This document shows, piece after piece, positions 1-11,597 of a stretch of DNA of 64,000 nt (position 1 is the first letter of the stretch; every line of letters starts with the position of its first letter). A program made the position numbers and the translations under genes. Origin of the DNA: Azolla caroliniana. Its lineage: Eukaryota > Polypodiophyta. Below the pieces are notes generated by a model. That model was not told where the DNA came from, ran no database searches, and saw only the letters and a program-made list of their open reading frames with translations. The stretch is from positions 248,001 to 312,000 of the forward strand of contig JBHGNT010000025.1 of the NCBI GenBank assembly GCA_043228905.1. The letters are read 5' to 3'.

Positions 1-1090
1 GCTAGCTATTATATGGAACTAAAAAATCAAGATTTTGAAACTCAGGTCGAGAGATATGAAGAAATTAGCAATCTTGAGGAGGGAGTTGAGAGGAGCCCTT
101 GAGTACATTAAAATGTTCATACCTGGCACGTGTGATATCGGATTTTTGTGTTCAAACATGCGAATCGAAGCTAACAACACTAGCTATTCTATGGAACTAA
201 AAAATCAAGATTTTGAAACTCAGGTCGAGAGATATGAAGAAATTAGCAATCTTGAGGAGGGAGTTGAGAGGAGCCCTTGAGTAAATTAAAATGTTCATAC
301 CTGGCTCGTGTGATATCAGATTTTTGTGTTCAAACATGCGAATCGAAGCTAACAACGCTAGCTATGACATGTTATTAAAAAATCAAGATTTTGAAACTCA
401 GGTCGAGAAATATGAAGAAATTAGCAATCTTGAGGAGTGAGTTGAGAGGAGCACTTGAGTATATTAAAATGTTTATACCTGGCTCGTGTGATATCGGATT
501 TTTGTGTTCAAACATGCGAATCGAAGCTAACAATTCTAGCTATTATATGGAACTAAAAAATCAAGATTTTAAAACTCAGGTCGAGAGATATGAAGAAATT
601 AGCAATCTTGAGGAGGGAGTTGAGAGGAGCCCTTGAGTACATTAAAATGTTCATACCTGGCGCGTGTGATATCGGATTTTTGTGTTCAAACATGCGAATC
701 GAAGCTAACAACACTACCTATTCTATGGAACTAAAAAATCAAGATTTTGAAACTCAGGTCGAGAGATATGAAGAAATTAGCAATCTTGACGAGGGAGTTG
801 AGAGGAGCCCTTGAGTACATTAAAATGTTCATACCTGGCGCGTGTGATATCGGATTTTTGTGTTCAAACATGCGAATCGAAGCTAACAACGCTAGCTATT
901 ATATGGAACTAAAAAATCAAGATTTTGAAACTCAGGTCGAGAGATATGAAGAAATTAGCAATCTTGAGGAGGGAGTTGGGAGGAGCCCTTGAGTAAATTA
1001 AAATGTTCATACCTGGCTCGTGTGATATCGGATTTTTGTGTTCAAACATGCGAATCGAAGCTCACAACGCTAGCTATGATATGGTATTAA

Positions 1091-1104
1091 AAAATCATGA
1101 TTTT
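1091..1104. other. 14-bp perfect palindrome in the CATGATT monomer variant
   Basis: AAAATCATGATTTT reads the same on both strands. It exists only in units where the usual TCAAGATTTT is TCATGATTTT, for example near 1,629, 1,807, 4,147, 17,209, 28,674 and 47,090. In the parent of the truncated unit it overlaps a second palindrome: 21,729-21,740 AAATCATGATTT and 21,737-21,746 ATTTCGAAAT. Short dyads are a feature of some centromeric satellites; function here is unknown. Confidence 0.85.
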
Positions 1105-2086
1105 GAAATTGAGGTCGAGAGACATGAAGAAATTAGCAATCTTGAGGAGGAAGTTGAAAGGAGCCCTTCAGTAAATTAAAATGTTCATACCTGGCTCGTG
1201 TGATATCGGATTTTTGTGTTCAAACATGTGAATCGCAGCTAACAACGCTAGCTATTATATGGAACTAAAAAATCAAGATTTTGAAACTCAGGTCGAGAGA
1301 TATGAAGAAATTAGCAATCTTGAGGAGGGAGTTGAGAGGAGCCCTTGAGTACATTAAAATGTTCATACCTGGCGCGTGTGATATCGGATTTTTGTGTTCA
1401 AACATGCGAATCGAAGCTAACAATGCTAGCTATTATATGGAACTAAAAAATCAAGATTTTGAAACTCAGGTCGAGAGATATGAAGAAATTAGCAATCTTG
1501 AGGAGGGAGTTGAGAGGAGCCCTTGAGTACATTAAAATGTTCATACCTGGCGCGTGTAATATCGGATTTTTGTGTTCAAACATGCGAATCGAAGCTAACA
1601 ACGCTAGCTATGATATGGTATTAAAAAATCATGATTTTGAAATTGAGGTCGAGAGACATGAAGAAATTAGCAATCTTGAGGAGGGAGTTGAGAGGAGCCC
1701 TTGAGTACATTAAAATGTTCATACCTGGCGCGTGTGATATCGGATTTTTGTGTTCAAACATGCGAATCGAAGCTCACAACGCTAGCTATGATATGGTATT
1801 AAAAAATCATGATTTTGAAACTCAGGTCGAGAGACATGAAGAAATTAGCAATCTTGAGGAGGGAGTTGAGAGGAGCCCTTGAGTACATTAAAATGTTCAT
1901 ACCTGGCGCGTGTGATATCGGATTTTTGTGTTCAAACATGCGAATCGAAGCTCACAACGCTAGCTATGATATGGTATTAAAAAATCATGATTTTGAAATT
2001 GAGGTCGAGAGACATGAAGAAATTAGCAATCTTGAGGAGGGAGTTGAGAGGAGCCCTTGAGTACATTAAAATGTTCATACCTGGCG

Positions 2087-2152
2087 CGTGTGATATCGGA
2101 TTTTTGTGTTCAAACATGCCGTGTGATATCGGATTTTTGTGTTCAAACATGC
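2087..2152. repeat. 33-bp direct tandem duplication inside one monomer
   Basis: Bases 2,087-2,119 are repeated exactly at 2,120-2,152. The duplicated stretch runs from CGTGTGATATC to CAAACATGC, so this unit carries two EcoRV sites 33 bp apart. It occurs once in the window and is the only length increase among about 363 units. It was not copied into the neighbouring higher-order repeats, so it either arose after their amplification or lies outside the amplified segment. Confidence 0.95.
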
Positions 2153-3414
2153 GAATCGAAGCTAACAACGCTAGCTATGACATGGTATTAAAAAATCAAG
2201 ATTTTCAAAGTCAGGTCGAGAGACATGACGAAATTACCTAATTTGAGGAGTGAGTTGAGACGACCTAGTAGGTAAATTAAAATGTTCATACCTGGCTCGT
2301 GTGATATCGGATTTTTGTGTTCAAACATGCGAATCAAGCTAACAATGCTAGCTATTATATGGAACTAAAAAATCAAGATTTTGAAACTCAGGTCGAGAGA
2401 TATGAAGAAATTAGCAATCTTGAGGAGGGAGTTGAGAGGAGCCCTTGAGTACATTAAAATGTTCATACCTTGCGCGTGTGATATCGGATTTTTGTGTTCA
2501 AACATGCGAATCGAAGCTAACAACACTAGCTATTCTATGGAACTAAAAAATCAAGATTTTGAAACTCAGGTCGAGAGATATGAAGAAATTAGCAATCTTG
2601 AGGAGGGAGTTGAGAGGAGCCCTTGAGTAAATTAAAATGTTCATACCTGGCTCGTGTGATATCGGATTTTTGTGTTCAAACATGCGAATCGAAGCTAACA
2701 ACGCTAGCTATGACATGGTATTAAAAAATCAAGATTTTGAAACTCAGGTCGAGAAATATGAAGAAATTAGCAATCTTGAGGAGTGAGTTGAGAGGAGCAC
2801 TTGAGTATATTAAAATGTTTATACCTGGCTCGTGTGATATCGGATTTTTGTGTTCAAACATGCGAATCGAAGCTAACAATTCTAGCTATTATATGGAACT
2901 AAAAAATCAAGATTTTAAAACTCAGGTCGAGAGATATGAAGAAATTAGCAATCTTGAGGAGGGAGTTGAGAGGAGCCCTTGAGTACATTAAAATGTTCAT
3001 ACCTGGCGCGTGTGATATCGGATTTTTGTGTTCAAACATGCGAATCGAAGCTAACAACACTAGCTATTCTATGGAACTAAAAAATCAAGATTTTGAAACT
3101 CAGGTCGAGAGATATGAAGAAATTAGCAATCTTGACGAGGGAGTTGAGAGGAGCCCTTGAGTACATTAAAATGTTCATACCTGGCGCGTGTGATATCGGA
3201 TTTTTGTGTTCAAACATGCGAATCGAAGCTAACAACGGTAGCTATTATATGGAACTCAAAAATCAAGATTTTGAAACTCAGGTCGAGAAATATGAAGAAA
3301 TTAGCAATCTTGAGGAGGGAGTTGAGAGGAGCCCTTGAGTAAATTAAAATGTTTATACCTGGCGCGTGTGATATCGGATTTTTGTGTTCAAACATGCGAA
3401 TCGAAGCTAACAAC

Positions 3415-3591
3415 GCTAGCTATGACATGGTATTAAAAAATCAAGATTTCGAAACTCAGGTCGAGAGACATGACGAAATTACCTAATTTGAGGACTGAGT
3501 TGAGACGACCTAGTAGGTAAATTAAAATGTTCATACCTGGCTCGTGTCATATCGGATTTTTGTGTTCAAACATGCGAATCAAGCTAACAAC
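3415..3591. repeat. Representative type B monomer (CGACCTAGTAGG class)
   Basis: Type B units replace GAAGAAATTAGCAATCTTG with a GACGAAATTACCTAATTTG-like stretch, and GAGGAGCCCTTGAGTACATT with GACGACCTAGTAGGTAAATT. The substitution is length-neutral. This example also carries the 1-bp deletion that turns AATCGAAG into AATCAAG, so it is 177 bp. By my reading about 36 units carry the B signature, for example near 2,261, 3,504, 5,817, 8,130, 11,866, 14,001, 21,262, 28,911, 34,497, 44,835, 53,627 and 61,577. They are scattered singly among A units, and their spacing marks the higher-order periods (2,313 bp between 3,504, 5,817 and 8,130). Hybrid units with a B-like left part and A-like right part are common, for example at 12,540-12,600. 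Confidence 0.85.
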
Positions 3592-3769
3592 GCTAGCTAT
3601 TATATGGAACTAAAAAATCAAGATTTTGAAACTCAGGTCGAGAAATATGAAGAAATTAGCAATCTTGAGGAGGGAGTTGAGAGGAGCACTTGAGTATATT
3701 AAAATGTTTATACCTGGCTCGTGTGATATCGGATTTTTGTGTTCAAACATGCGAATCGAAGCTAACAAT

Positions 3770-3947
3770 GCTAGCTATTATATGGAACTAAAAAATCAAG
3801 ATTTTGAAACTCAGGTCGAGAGATATGAAGAAATTAGCAATCTTGAGGAGGGAGTTGAGAGGAGCCCTTGAGTACATTAAAATGTTCATACCTGGCGCGT
3901 GTGATATCGGATTTTTGTGTTCAAACATGCGAATCGAAGCTAACAAT
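3770..3947. repeat. Representative type A monomer (178 bp)
   Basis: This is a typical unit of the commonest class. Unit positions: 1-6 GCTAGC (NheI), 21-26 a run of six A, 27-38 TCAAGATTTTGA (4-bp inverted arms), 96-110 the type A signature CCCTTGAGTACATTA, 134-139 GATATC (EcoRV), 143-147 a run of five T, and 157-170 CATGCGAATCGAAG. I count 69 G or C in 178. Main variable sites are unit positions 1-2 (gc, ac, gg or tc), the TAT/GAT/TCT after AGCTAT, gtac/gtat/gtaa near 104, AAAATG or TTATG near 111, GCG or CTC near 127, and AAC or AAT at the unit end. EcoRV is present in nearly all units and NheI in most. Confidence 0.95.
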
Positions 3948-4659
3948 GCTAGCTATTATATGGAACTAAAAAATCAAGATTTTGAAACTCAGGTCGAGAG
4001 ATATGAAGAAATTAGCAATCTTGAGGAGGGAGTTGAGAGGAGCCCTTGAGTACATTAAAATGTTCATACCTGGCGCGTGTAATATCGGATTTTTGTGTTC
4101 AAACATGCGAATCGAAGCTAACAACGCTAGCTATGATATGGTATTAAAAAATCATGATTTTGAAATTGAGGTCGAGAGACATGAAGAAATTAGCAATCTT
4201 GAGGAGGGAGTTGAGAGGAGCCCTTGAGTACATTAAAATGTTCATACCTGGCGCGTGTGATATCGGATTTTTGTGTTCAAACATGCGAATCGAAGCTCAC
4301 AACGCTAGCTATGATATGGTATTAAAAAATCATGATTTTGAAACTCAGGTCGAGAGACATGAAGAAATTAGCAATCTTGAGGAGGGAGTTGAGAGGAGCC
4401 CTTGAGTACATTAAAATGTTCATACCTGGCGCGTGTGATATCGGATTTTTGTGTTCAAACATGCGAATCGAAGCTCACAACGCTAGCTATTATATGGAAC
4501 TAAAAAATCAAGATTTTGAAACTCAGGTCGAGAAATATGAAGAAATTAGCAATCTTGAGGAGTGAGTTGAGAGGAGCACTTGAGTATATTAAAATGTTTA
4601 TACCTGGCTCGTGTGATATCGGATTTTTGTGTTCAAACATGCGAATCGAAGCTAACAAT

Positions 4660-6972
4660 TCTAGCTATTATATGGAACTAAAAAATCAAGATTTTGAAAC
4701 TCAGGTCGAGAGATATGAAGAAATTAGCAATCTTGAGGAGGGAGTTGAGAGGAGCCCTTGAGTACATTAAAATGTTCATACCTTGCGCGTGTGATATCGG
4801 ATTTTTGTGTTCAAACATGCGAATCGAAGCTAACAACACTAGCTATTCTATGGAACTAAAAAATCAAGATTTTGAAACTCAGGTCGAGAGATATGAAGAA
4901 ATTAGCAATCTTGAGGAGGGAGTTGAGAGGAGCCCTTGAGTAAATTAAAATGTTCATACCTGGCTCGTGTGATATCGGATTTTTGTGTTCAAACATGCGA
5001 ATCGAAGCTAACAACGCTAGCTATGACATGGTATTAAAAAATCAAGATTTTGAAACTCAGGTCGAGAAATATGAAGAAATTAGCAATCTTGAGGAGTGAG
5101 TTGAGAGGAGCACTTGAGTATATTAAAATGTTTATACCTGGCTCGTGTGATATCGGATTTTTGTGTTCAAACATGCGAATCGAAGCTAACAATTCTAGCT
5201 ATTATATGGAACTAAAAAATCAAGATTTTAAAACTCAGGTCGAGAGATATGAAGAAATTAGCAATCTTGAGGAGGGAGTTGAGAGGAGCCCTTGAGTACA
5301 TTAAAATGTTCATACCTGGCGCGTGTGATATCGGATTTTTGTGTTCAAACATGCGAATCGAAGCTAACAACACTAGCTATTCTATGGAACTAAAAAATCA
5401 AGATTTTGAAACTCAGGTCGAGAGATATGAAGAAATTAGCAATCTTGACGAGGGAGTTGAGAGGAGCCCTTGAGTACATTAAAATGTTCATACCTGGCGC
5501 GTGTGATATCGGATTTTTGTGTTCAAACATGCGAATCGAAGCTAACAACGGTAGCTATTATATGGAACTCAAAAATCAAGATTTTGAAACTCAGGTCGAG
5601 AAATATGAAGAAATTAGCAATCTTGAGGAGGGAGTTGAGAGGAGCCCTTGAGTAAATTAAAATGTTTATACCTGGCGCGTGTGATATCGGATTTTTGTGT
5701 TCAAACATGCGAATCGAAGCTAACAACGCTAGCTATGACATGGTATTAAAAAATCAAGATTTCGAAACTCAGGTCGAGAGACATGACGAAATTACCTAAT
5801 TTGAGGACTGAGTTGAGACGACCTAGTAGGTAAATTAAAATGTTCATACCTGGCTCGTGTCATATCGGATTTTTGTGTTCAAACATGCGAATCAAGCTAA
5901 CAACGCTAGCTATTATATGGAACTAAAAAATCAAGATTTTGAAACTCAGGTCGAGAAATATGAAGAAATTAGCAATCTTGAGGAGGGAGTTGAGAGGAGC
6001 ACTTGAGTATATTAAAATGTTTATACCTGGCTCGTGTGATATCGGATTTTTGTGTTCAAACATGCGAATCGAAGCTAACAATGCTAGCTATTATATGGAA
6101 CTAAAAAATCAAGATTTTGAAACTCAGGTCGAGAGATATGAAGAAATTAGCAATCTTGAGGAGGGAGTTGAGAGGAGCCCTTGAGTACATTAAAATGTTC
6201 ATACCTGGCGCGTGTGATATCGGATTTTTGTGTTCAAACATGCGAATCGAAGCTAACAATGCTAGCTATTATATGGAACTAAAAAATCAAGATTTTGAAA
6301 CTCAGGTCGAGAGATATGAAGAAATTAGCAATCTTGAGGAGGGAGTTGAGAGGAGCCCTTGAGTACATTAAAATGTTCATACCTGGCGCGTGTAATATCG
6401 GATTTTTGTGTTCAAACATGCGAATCGAAGCTAACAACGCTAGCTATGATATGGTATTAAAAAATCATGATTTTGAAATTGAGGTCGAGAGACATGAAGA
6501 AATTAGCAATCTTGAGGAGGGAGTTGAGAGGAGCCCTTGAGTACATTAAAATGTTCATACCTGGCGCGTGTGATATCGGATTTTTGTGTTCAAACATGCG
6601 AATCGAAGCTCACAACGCTAGCTATGATATGGTATTAAAAAATCATGATTTTGAAACTCAGGTCGAGAGACATGAAGAAATTAGCAATCTTGAGGAGGGA
6701 GTTGAGAGGAGCCCTTGAGTACATTAAAATGTTCATACCTGGCGCGTGTGATATCGGATTTTTGTGTTCAAACATGCGAATCGAAGCTCACAACGCTAGC
6801 TATTATATGGAACTAAAAAATCAAGATTTTGAAACTCAGGTCGAGAAATATGAAGAAATTAGCAATCTTGAGGAGTGAGTTGAGAGGAGCACTTGAGTAT
6901 ATTAAAATGTTTATACCTGGCTCGTGTGATATCGGATTTTTGTGTTCAAACATGCGAATCGAAGCTAACAAT
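4660..6972. repeat. 13-mer higher-order repeat, copy 2 (2,313 bp)
   Basis: Every unit variant of copy 1 appears in the same order 2,313 bp downstream, including the 1-bp deletion at about 5,893 and the B-type signature near 5,817. I saw no difference between copies 1 and 2 at any position I compared, but I have not aligned every base. Confidence 0.92.
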
Positions 6973-9107
6973 TCTAGCTATTATATGGAACTAAAAAATC
7001 AAGATTTTGAAACTCAGGTCGAGAGATATGAAGAAATTAGCAATCTTGAGGAGGGAGTTGAGAGGAGCCCTTGAGTACATTAAAATGTTCATACCTTGCG
7101 CGTGTGATATCGGATTTTTGTGTTCAAACATGCGAATCGAAGCTAACAACACTAGCTATTCTATGGAACTAAAAAATCAAGATTTTGAAACTCAGGTCGA
7201 GAGATATGAAGAAATTAGCAATCTTGAGGAGGGAGTTGAGAGGAGCCCTTGAGTAAATTAAAATGTTCATACCTGGCTCGTGTGATATCGGATTTTTGTG
7301 TTCAAACATGCGAATCGAAGCTAACAACGCTAGCTATGACATGGTATTAAAAAATCAAGATTTTGAAACTCAGGTCGAGAAATATGAAGAAATTAGCAAT
7401 CTTGAGGAGTGAGTTGAGAGGAGCACTTGAGTATATTAAAATGTTTATACCTGGCTCGTGTGATATCGGATTTTTGTGTTCAAACATGCGAATCGAAGCT
7501 AACAATTCTAGCTATTATATGGAACTAAAAAATCAAGATTTTAAAACTCAGGTCGAGAGATATGAAGAAATTAGCAATCTTGAGGAGGGAGTTGAGAGGA
7601 GCCCTTGAGTACATTAAAATGTTCATACCTGGCGCGTGTGATATCGGATTTTTGTGTTCAAACATGCGAATCGAAGCTAACAACACTAGCTATTCTATGG
7701 AACTAAAAAATCAAGATTTTGAAACTCAGGTCGAGAGATATGAAGAAATTAGCAATCTTGACGAGGGAGTTGAGAGGAGCCCTTGAGTACATTAAAATGT
7801 TCATACCTGGCGCGTGTGATATCGGATTTTTGTGTTCAAACATGCGAATCGAAGCTAACAACGGTAGCTATTATATGGAACTCAAAAATCAAGATTTTGA
7901 AACTCAGGTCGAGAAATATGAAGAAATTAGCAATCTTGAGGAGGGAGTTGAGAGGAGCCCTTGAGTAAATTAAAATGTTTATACCTGGCGCGTGTGATAT
8001 CGGATTTTTGTGTTCAAACATGCGAATCGAAGCTAACAACGCTAGCTATGACATGGTATTAAAAAATCAAGATTTCGAAACTCAGGTCGAGAGACATGAC
8101 GAAATTACCTAATTTGAGGACTGAGTTGAGACGACCTAGTAGGTAAATTAAAATGTTCATACCTGGCTCGTGTCATATCGGATTTTTGTGTTCAAACATG
8201 CGAATCAAGCTAACAACGCTAGCTATTATATGGAACTAAAAAATCAAGATTTTGAAACTCAGGTCGAGAAATATGAAGAAATTAGCAATCTTGAGGAGGG
8301 AGTTGAGAGGAGCACTTGAGTATATTAAAATGTTTATACCTGGCTCGTGTGATATCGGATTTTTGTGTTCAAACATGCGAATCGAAGCTAACAATGCTAG
8401 CTATTATATGGAACTAAAAAATCAAGATTTTGAAACTCAGGTCGAGAGATATGAAGAAATTAGCAATCTTGAGGAGGGAGTTGAGAGGAGCCCTTGAGTA
8501 CATTAAAATGTTCATACCTGGCGCGTGTGATATCGGATTTTTGTGTTCAAACATGCGAATCGAAGCTAACAATGCTAGCTATTATATGGAACTAAAAAAT
8601 CAAGATTTTGAAACTCAGGTCGAGAGATATGAAGAAATTAGCAATCTTGAGGAGGGAGTTGAGAGGAGCCCTTGAGTACATTAAAATGTTCATACCTGGC
8701 GCGTGTAATATCGGATTTTTGTGTTCAAACATGCGAATCGAAGCTAACAACGCTAGCTATGATATGGTATTAAAAAATCATGATTTTGAAATTGAGGTCG
8801 AGAGACATGAAGAAATTAGCAATCTTGAGGAGGGAGTTGAGAGGAGCCCTTGAGTACATTAAAATGTTCATACCTGGCGCGTGTGATATCGGATTTTTGT
8901 GTTCAAACATGCGAATCGAAGCTCACAACGCTAGCTATGATATGGTATTAAAAAATCATGATTTTGAAACTCAGGTCGAGAGACATGAAGAAATTAGCAA
9001 TCTTGAGGAGGGAGTTGAGAGGAGCCCTTGAGTACATTAAAATGTTCATACCTGGCGCGTGTGATATCGGATTTTTGTGTTCAAACATGCGAATCGAAGC
9101 TCACAAC
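6973..9107. repeat. 13-mer higher-order repeat, copy 3, shortened
   Basis: This copy follows copy 2 for twelve units (1-bp deletion at about 8,206). At 9,108 the order jumps. The unit there starts like the last unit of copies 1 and 2 (gagaaatatg) but ends like unit 3-4 of the next copy (gattttAAAactc at about 9,320), so three units are skipped. An unequal crossover or a deletion between similar units explains this. Confidence 0.85.
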
Positions 9108-10352
9108 GCTAGCTATTATATGGAACTAAAAAATCAAGATTTTGAAACTCAGGTCGAGAAATATGAAGAAATTAGCAATCTTGAGGAGTGAGTTGAGAGG
9201 AGCACTTGAGTATATTAAAATGTTTATACCTGGCTCGTGTGATATCGGATTTTTGTGTTCAAACATGCGAATCGAAGCTAACAATTCTAGCTATTATATG
9301 GAACTAAAAAATCAAGATTTTAAAACTCAGGTCGAGAGATATGAAGAAATTAGCAATCTTGAGGAGGGAGTTGAGAGGAGCCCTTGAGTACATTAAAATG
9401 TTCATACCTGGCGCGTGTGATATCGGATTTTTGTGTTCAAACATGCGAATCGAAGCTAACAACACTAGCTATTCTATGGAACTAAAAAATCAAGATTTTG
9501 AAACTCAGGTCGAGAGATATGAAGAAATTAGCAATCTTGACGAAGGAGTTGAGAGGAGCCCTTGAGTACATTAAAATGTTCATACCTGGCGCGTGTGATA
9601 TCGGATTTTTGTGTTCAAACATGCGAATCGAAGCTAACAACGGTAGCTATTATATGGAACTAAAAAATCAAGATTTTGAAACTCAGGTCGAGAAATATGA
9701 AGAAATTAGCAATCTTGAGGAGGGAGTTGAGAGGAGCCCTTGAGTAAATTAAAATGTTTATACCTGGCGCGTGTGATATCGGATTTTTGTGTTCAAACAT
9801 GCGAATCGAAGCTAACAACGCTAGCTATGACATGGTATTAAAAAATCAAGATTTCGAAACTCAGGTCGAGAGACATGACGAAATTACCTAATTTGAGGAC
9901 TGAGTTGAGACGACCTAGTAGGTAAATTAAAATGTTCATACCTAGCTCGTGTCATATCGGATTTTTGTGTTCAAACATGCGAATCAAGCTAACAACGCTA
10001 GCTATTATATGGAACTAAAAAATCAAGATTTTGAAACTCAGGTCGAGAAATATGAAGAAATTAGCAATCTTGAGGAGGGAGTTGAGAGGAGCACTTGAGT
10101 ATATTAAAATGTTTATACCTGGCTCGTGTGATATCGGATTTTTGTGTTCAAACATGCGAATCGAAGCTAACAATGCTAGCTATTATATGGAACTAAAAAA
10201 TCAAGATTTTGAAACTCAGGTCGAGAGATATGAAGAAATTAGCAATCTTGAGGAGGGAGTTGAGAGGAGCCCTTGAGTAAATTAAAATGTTCATACCTGG
10301 CTCGTGTGATATCGGATTTTTGTGTTCAAACATGCGAATCGAAGCTAACAAC
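9108..10352. repeat. 7-mer higher-order repeat, copy 1 (1,245 bp)
   Basis: Seven units minus one base, derived from the 13-mer. It shares with the next 7-mer two features absent from the 13-mer copies: GGAACTAAAAAAT instead of GGAACTCAAAAAT near 9,658, and CCTAGCTCGTGTC instead of CCTGGCTCGTGTC near 9,950. It has one private change, GACGAAGGAG at about 9,543. The 1-bp deletion is at about 9,985. Confidence 0.88.
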
Positions 10353-11597
10353 GCTAGCTATGACATGTTATTAAAAAATCAAGATTTTGAAACTCAGGTC
10401 GAGAAATATGAAGAAATTAGCAATCTTGAGGAGTGAGTTGAGAGGAGCACTTGAGTATATTAAAATGTTTATACCTGGCTCGTGTGATATCGGATTTTTG
10501 TGTTCAAACATGCGAATCGAAGCTAACAATTCTAGCTATTATATGGAACTAAAAAATCAAGATTTTAAAACTCAGGTCGAGAGATATGAAGAAATTAGCA
10601 ATCTTGAGGAGGGAGTTGAGAGGAGCCCTTGAGTACATTAAAATGTTCATACCTGGCGCGTGTGATATCGGATTTTTGTGTTCAAACATGCGAATCGAAG
10701 CTAACAACACTAGCTATTCTATGGAACTAAAAAATCAAGATTTTGAAACTCAGGTCGAGAGATATGAAGAAATTAGCAATCTTGACGAGGGAGTTGAGAG
10801 GAGCCCTTGAGTACATTAAAATGTTCATACCTGGCGCGTGTGATATCGGATTTTTGTGTTCAAACATGCGAATCGAAGCTAACAACGGTAGCTATTATAT
10901 GGAACTAAAAAATCAAGATTTTGAAACTCAGGTCGAGAAATATGAAGAAATTAGCAATCTTGAGGAGGGAGTTGAGAGGAGCCCTTGAGTAAATTAAAAT
11001 GTTTATACCTGGCGCGTGTGATATCGGATTTTTGTGTTCAAACATGCGAATCGAAGCTAACAACGCTAGCTATGACATGGTATTAAAAAATCAAGATTTC
11101 GAAACTCAGGTCGAGAGACATGACGAAATTACCTAATTTGAGGACTGAGTTGAGACGACCTAGTAGGTAAATTAAAATGTTCATACCTAGCTCGTGTCAT
11201 ATCGGATTTTTGTGTTCAAACATGCGAATCAAGCTAACAACGCTAGCTATTATATGGAACTAAAAAATCAAGATTTTGAAACTCAGGTCGAGAAATATGA
11301 AGAAATTAGCAATCTTGAGGAGGGAGTTGAGAGGAGCACTTGAGTATATTAAAATGTTTATACCTGGCTCGTGTGATATCGGATTTTTGTGTTCAAACAT
11401 GCGAATCGAAGCTAACAATGCTAGCTATTATATGGAACTAAAAAATCAAGATTTTGAAACTCAGGTCGAGAGATATGAAGAAATTAGCAATCTTGAGGAG
11501 GGAGTTGAGAGGAGCCCTTGAGTACATTAAAATGTTCATACCTGGCGCGTGTGATATCGGATTTTTGTGTTCAAACATGCGAATCGAAGCTAACAAC
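10353..11597. repeat. 7-mer higher-order repeat, copy 2 (1,245 bp)
   Basis: The same seven units follow in the same order, 1,245 bp after copy 1, with the 1-bp deletion at about 11,230. It ends where the unit variants change to those of the right-hand region: near 11,676 the GAGGAAGTTGAAAGG / CTTCAGTAAATT variant appears. Confidence 0.88.

Larger units (their letters stand above)
1..2346. repeat. 13-mer higher-order repeat, copy 0 (divergent)
   Basis: Thirteen units, 2,346 bp: 13 x 178 plus a 33-bp internal duplication minus 1 bp. Units 1-6 match units 1-6 of the next copy in order (gctattat, actattct, gctatgac, tctattat, actattct, then a gctattat/ggtattat unit). Units starting at 1,425 to 1,959 match units shifted by one position in the next copy (offset 2,523). 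The middle, about 960-1,240, instead carries the variant combination typical of the right-hand region. This copy is therefore related to the 13-mers but recombined. Confidence 0.8.
2347..4659. repeat. 13-mer higher-order repeat, copy 1 (2,313 bp)
   Basis: Thirteen units minus one base. The 1-bp deletion lies at about 3,580 (AATCAAGCT) and recurs exactly 2,313 bp later. Diagnostic changes are CCTTGCGCG at about 2,469, LTR-coding GACGAGGGAG at about 3,135, ggtagc at 3,237, GTGTCATATC (EcoRV lost) at about 3,547, and GTGTAATATC at about 4,081. All diagnostic positions I compared recur in copies 2 and 3, which indicates recent amplification. Confidence 0.92.

Noticed and set aside
35-280. Repeated open frames of about 62-108 codons on the plus strand, about one per unit
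   Set aside because: They are a by-product of the repeat. Many start at TTG rather than ATG, consecutive frames overlap and shift by one base per unit, each ends at the same TGA in CCCTTGAG, and variants include internal stops (AAACTTAGG). No promoter, codon bias or recognisable domain is seen.
3893-3928. tRNA or SINE-like Pol III boxes (TGGCGCGTGTG and GTTCAAACA in each unit)
   Set aside because: The A-box-like stretch lacks the conserved A, the B-box-like stretch misses its final C, the two are only about 25 bp apart and no cloverleaf can be drawn. Resemblance is likely chance.
2347-9107. Assembly artefact creating false tandem copies
   Set aside because: Near-identical 2,313-bp copies could come from mis-assembly, but copies 0, 3 and the 7-mers carry distinct changes and ordered breakpoints. 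Copy number of copies 1-2 remains uncertain without long reads spanning them.
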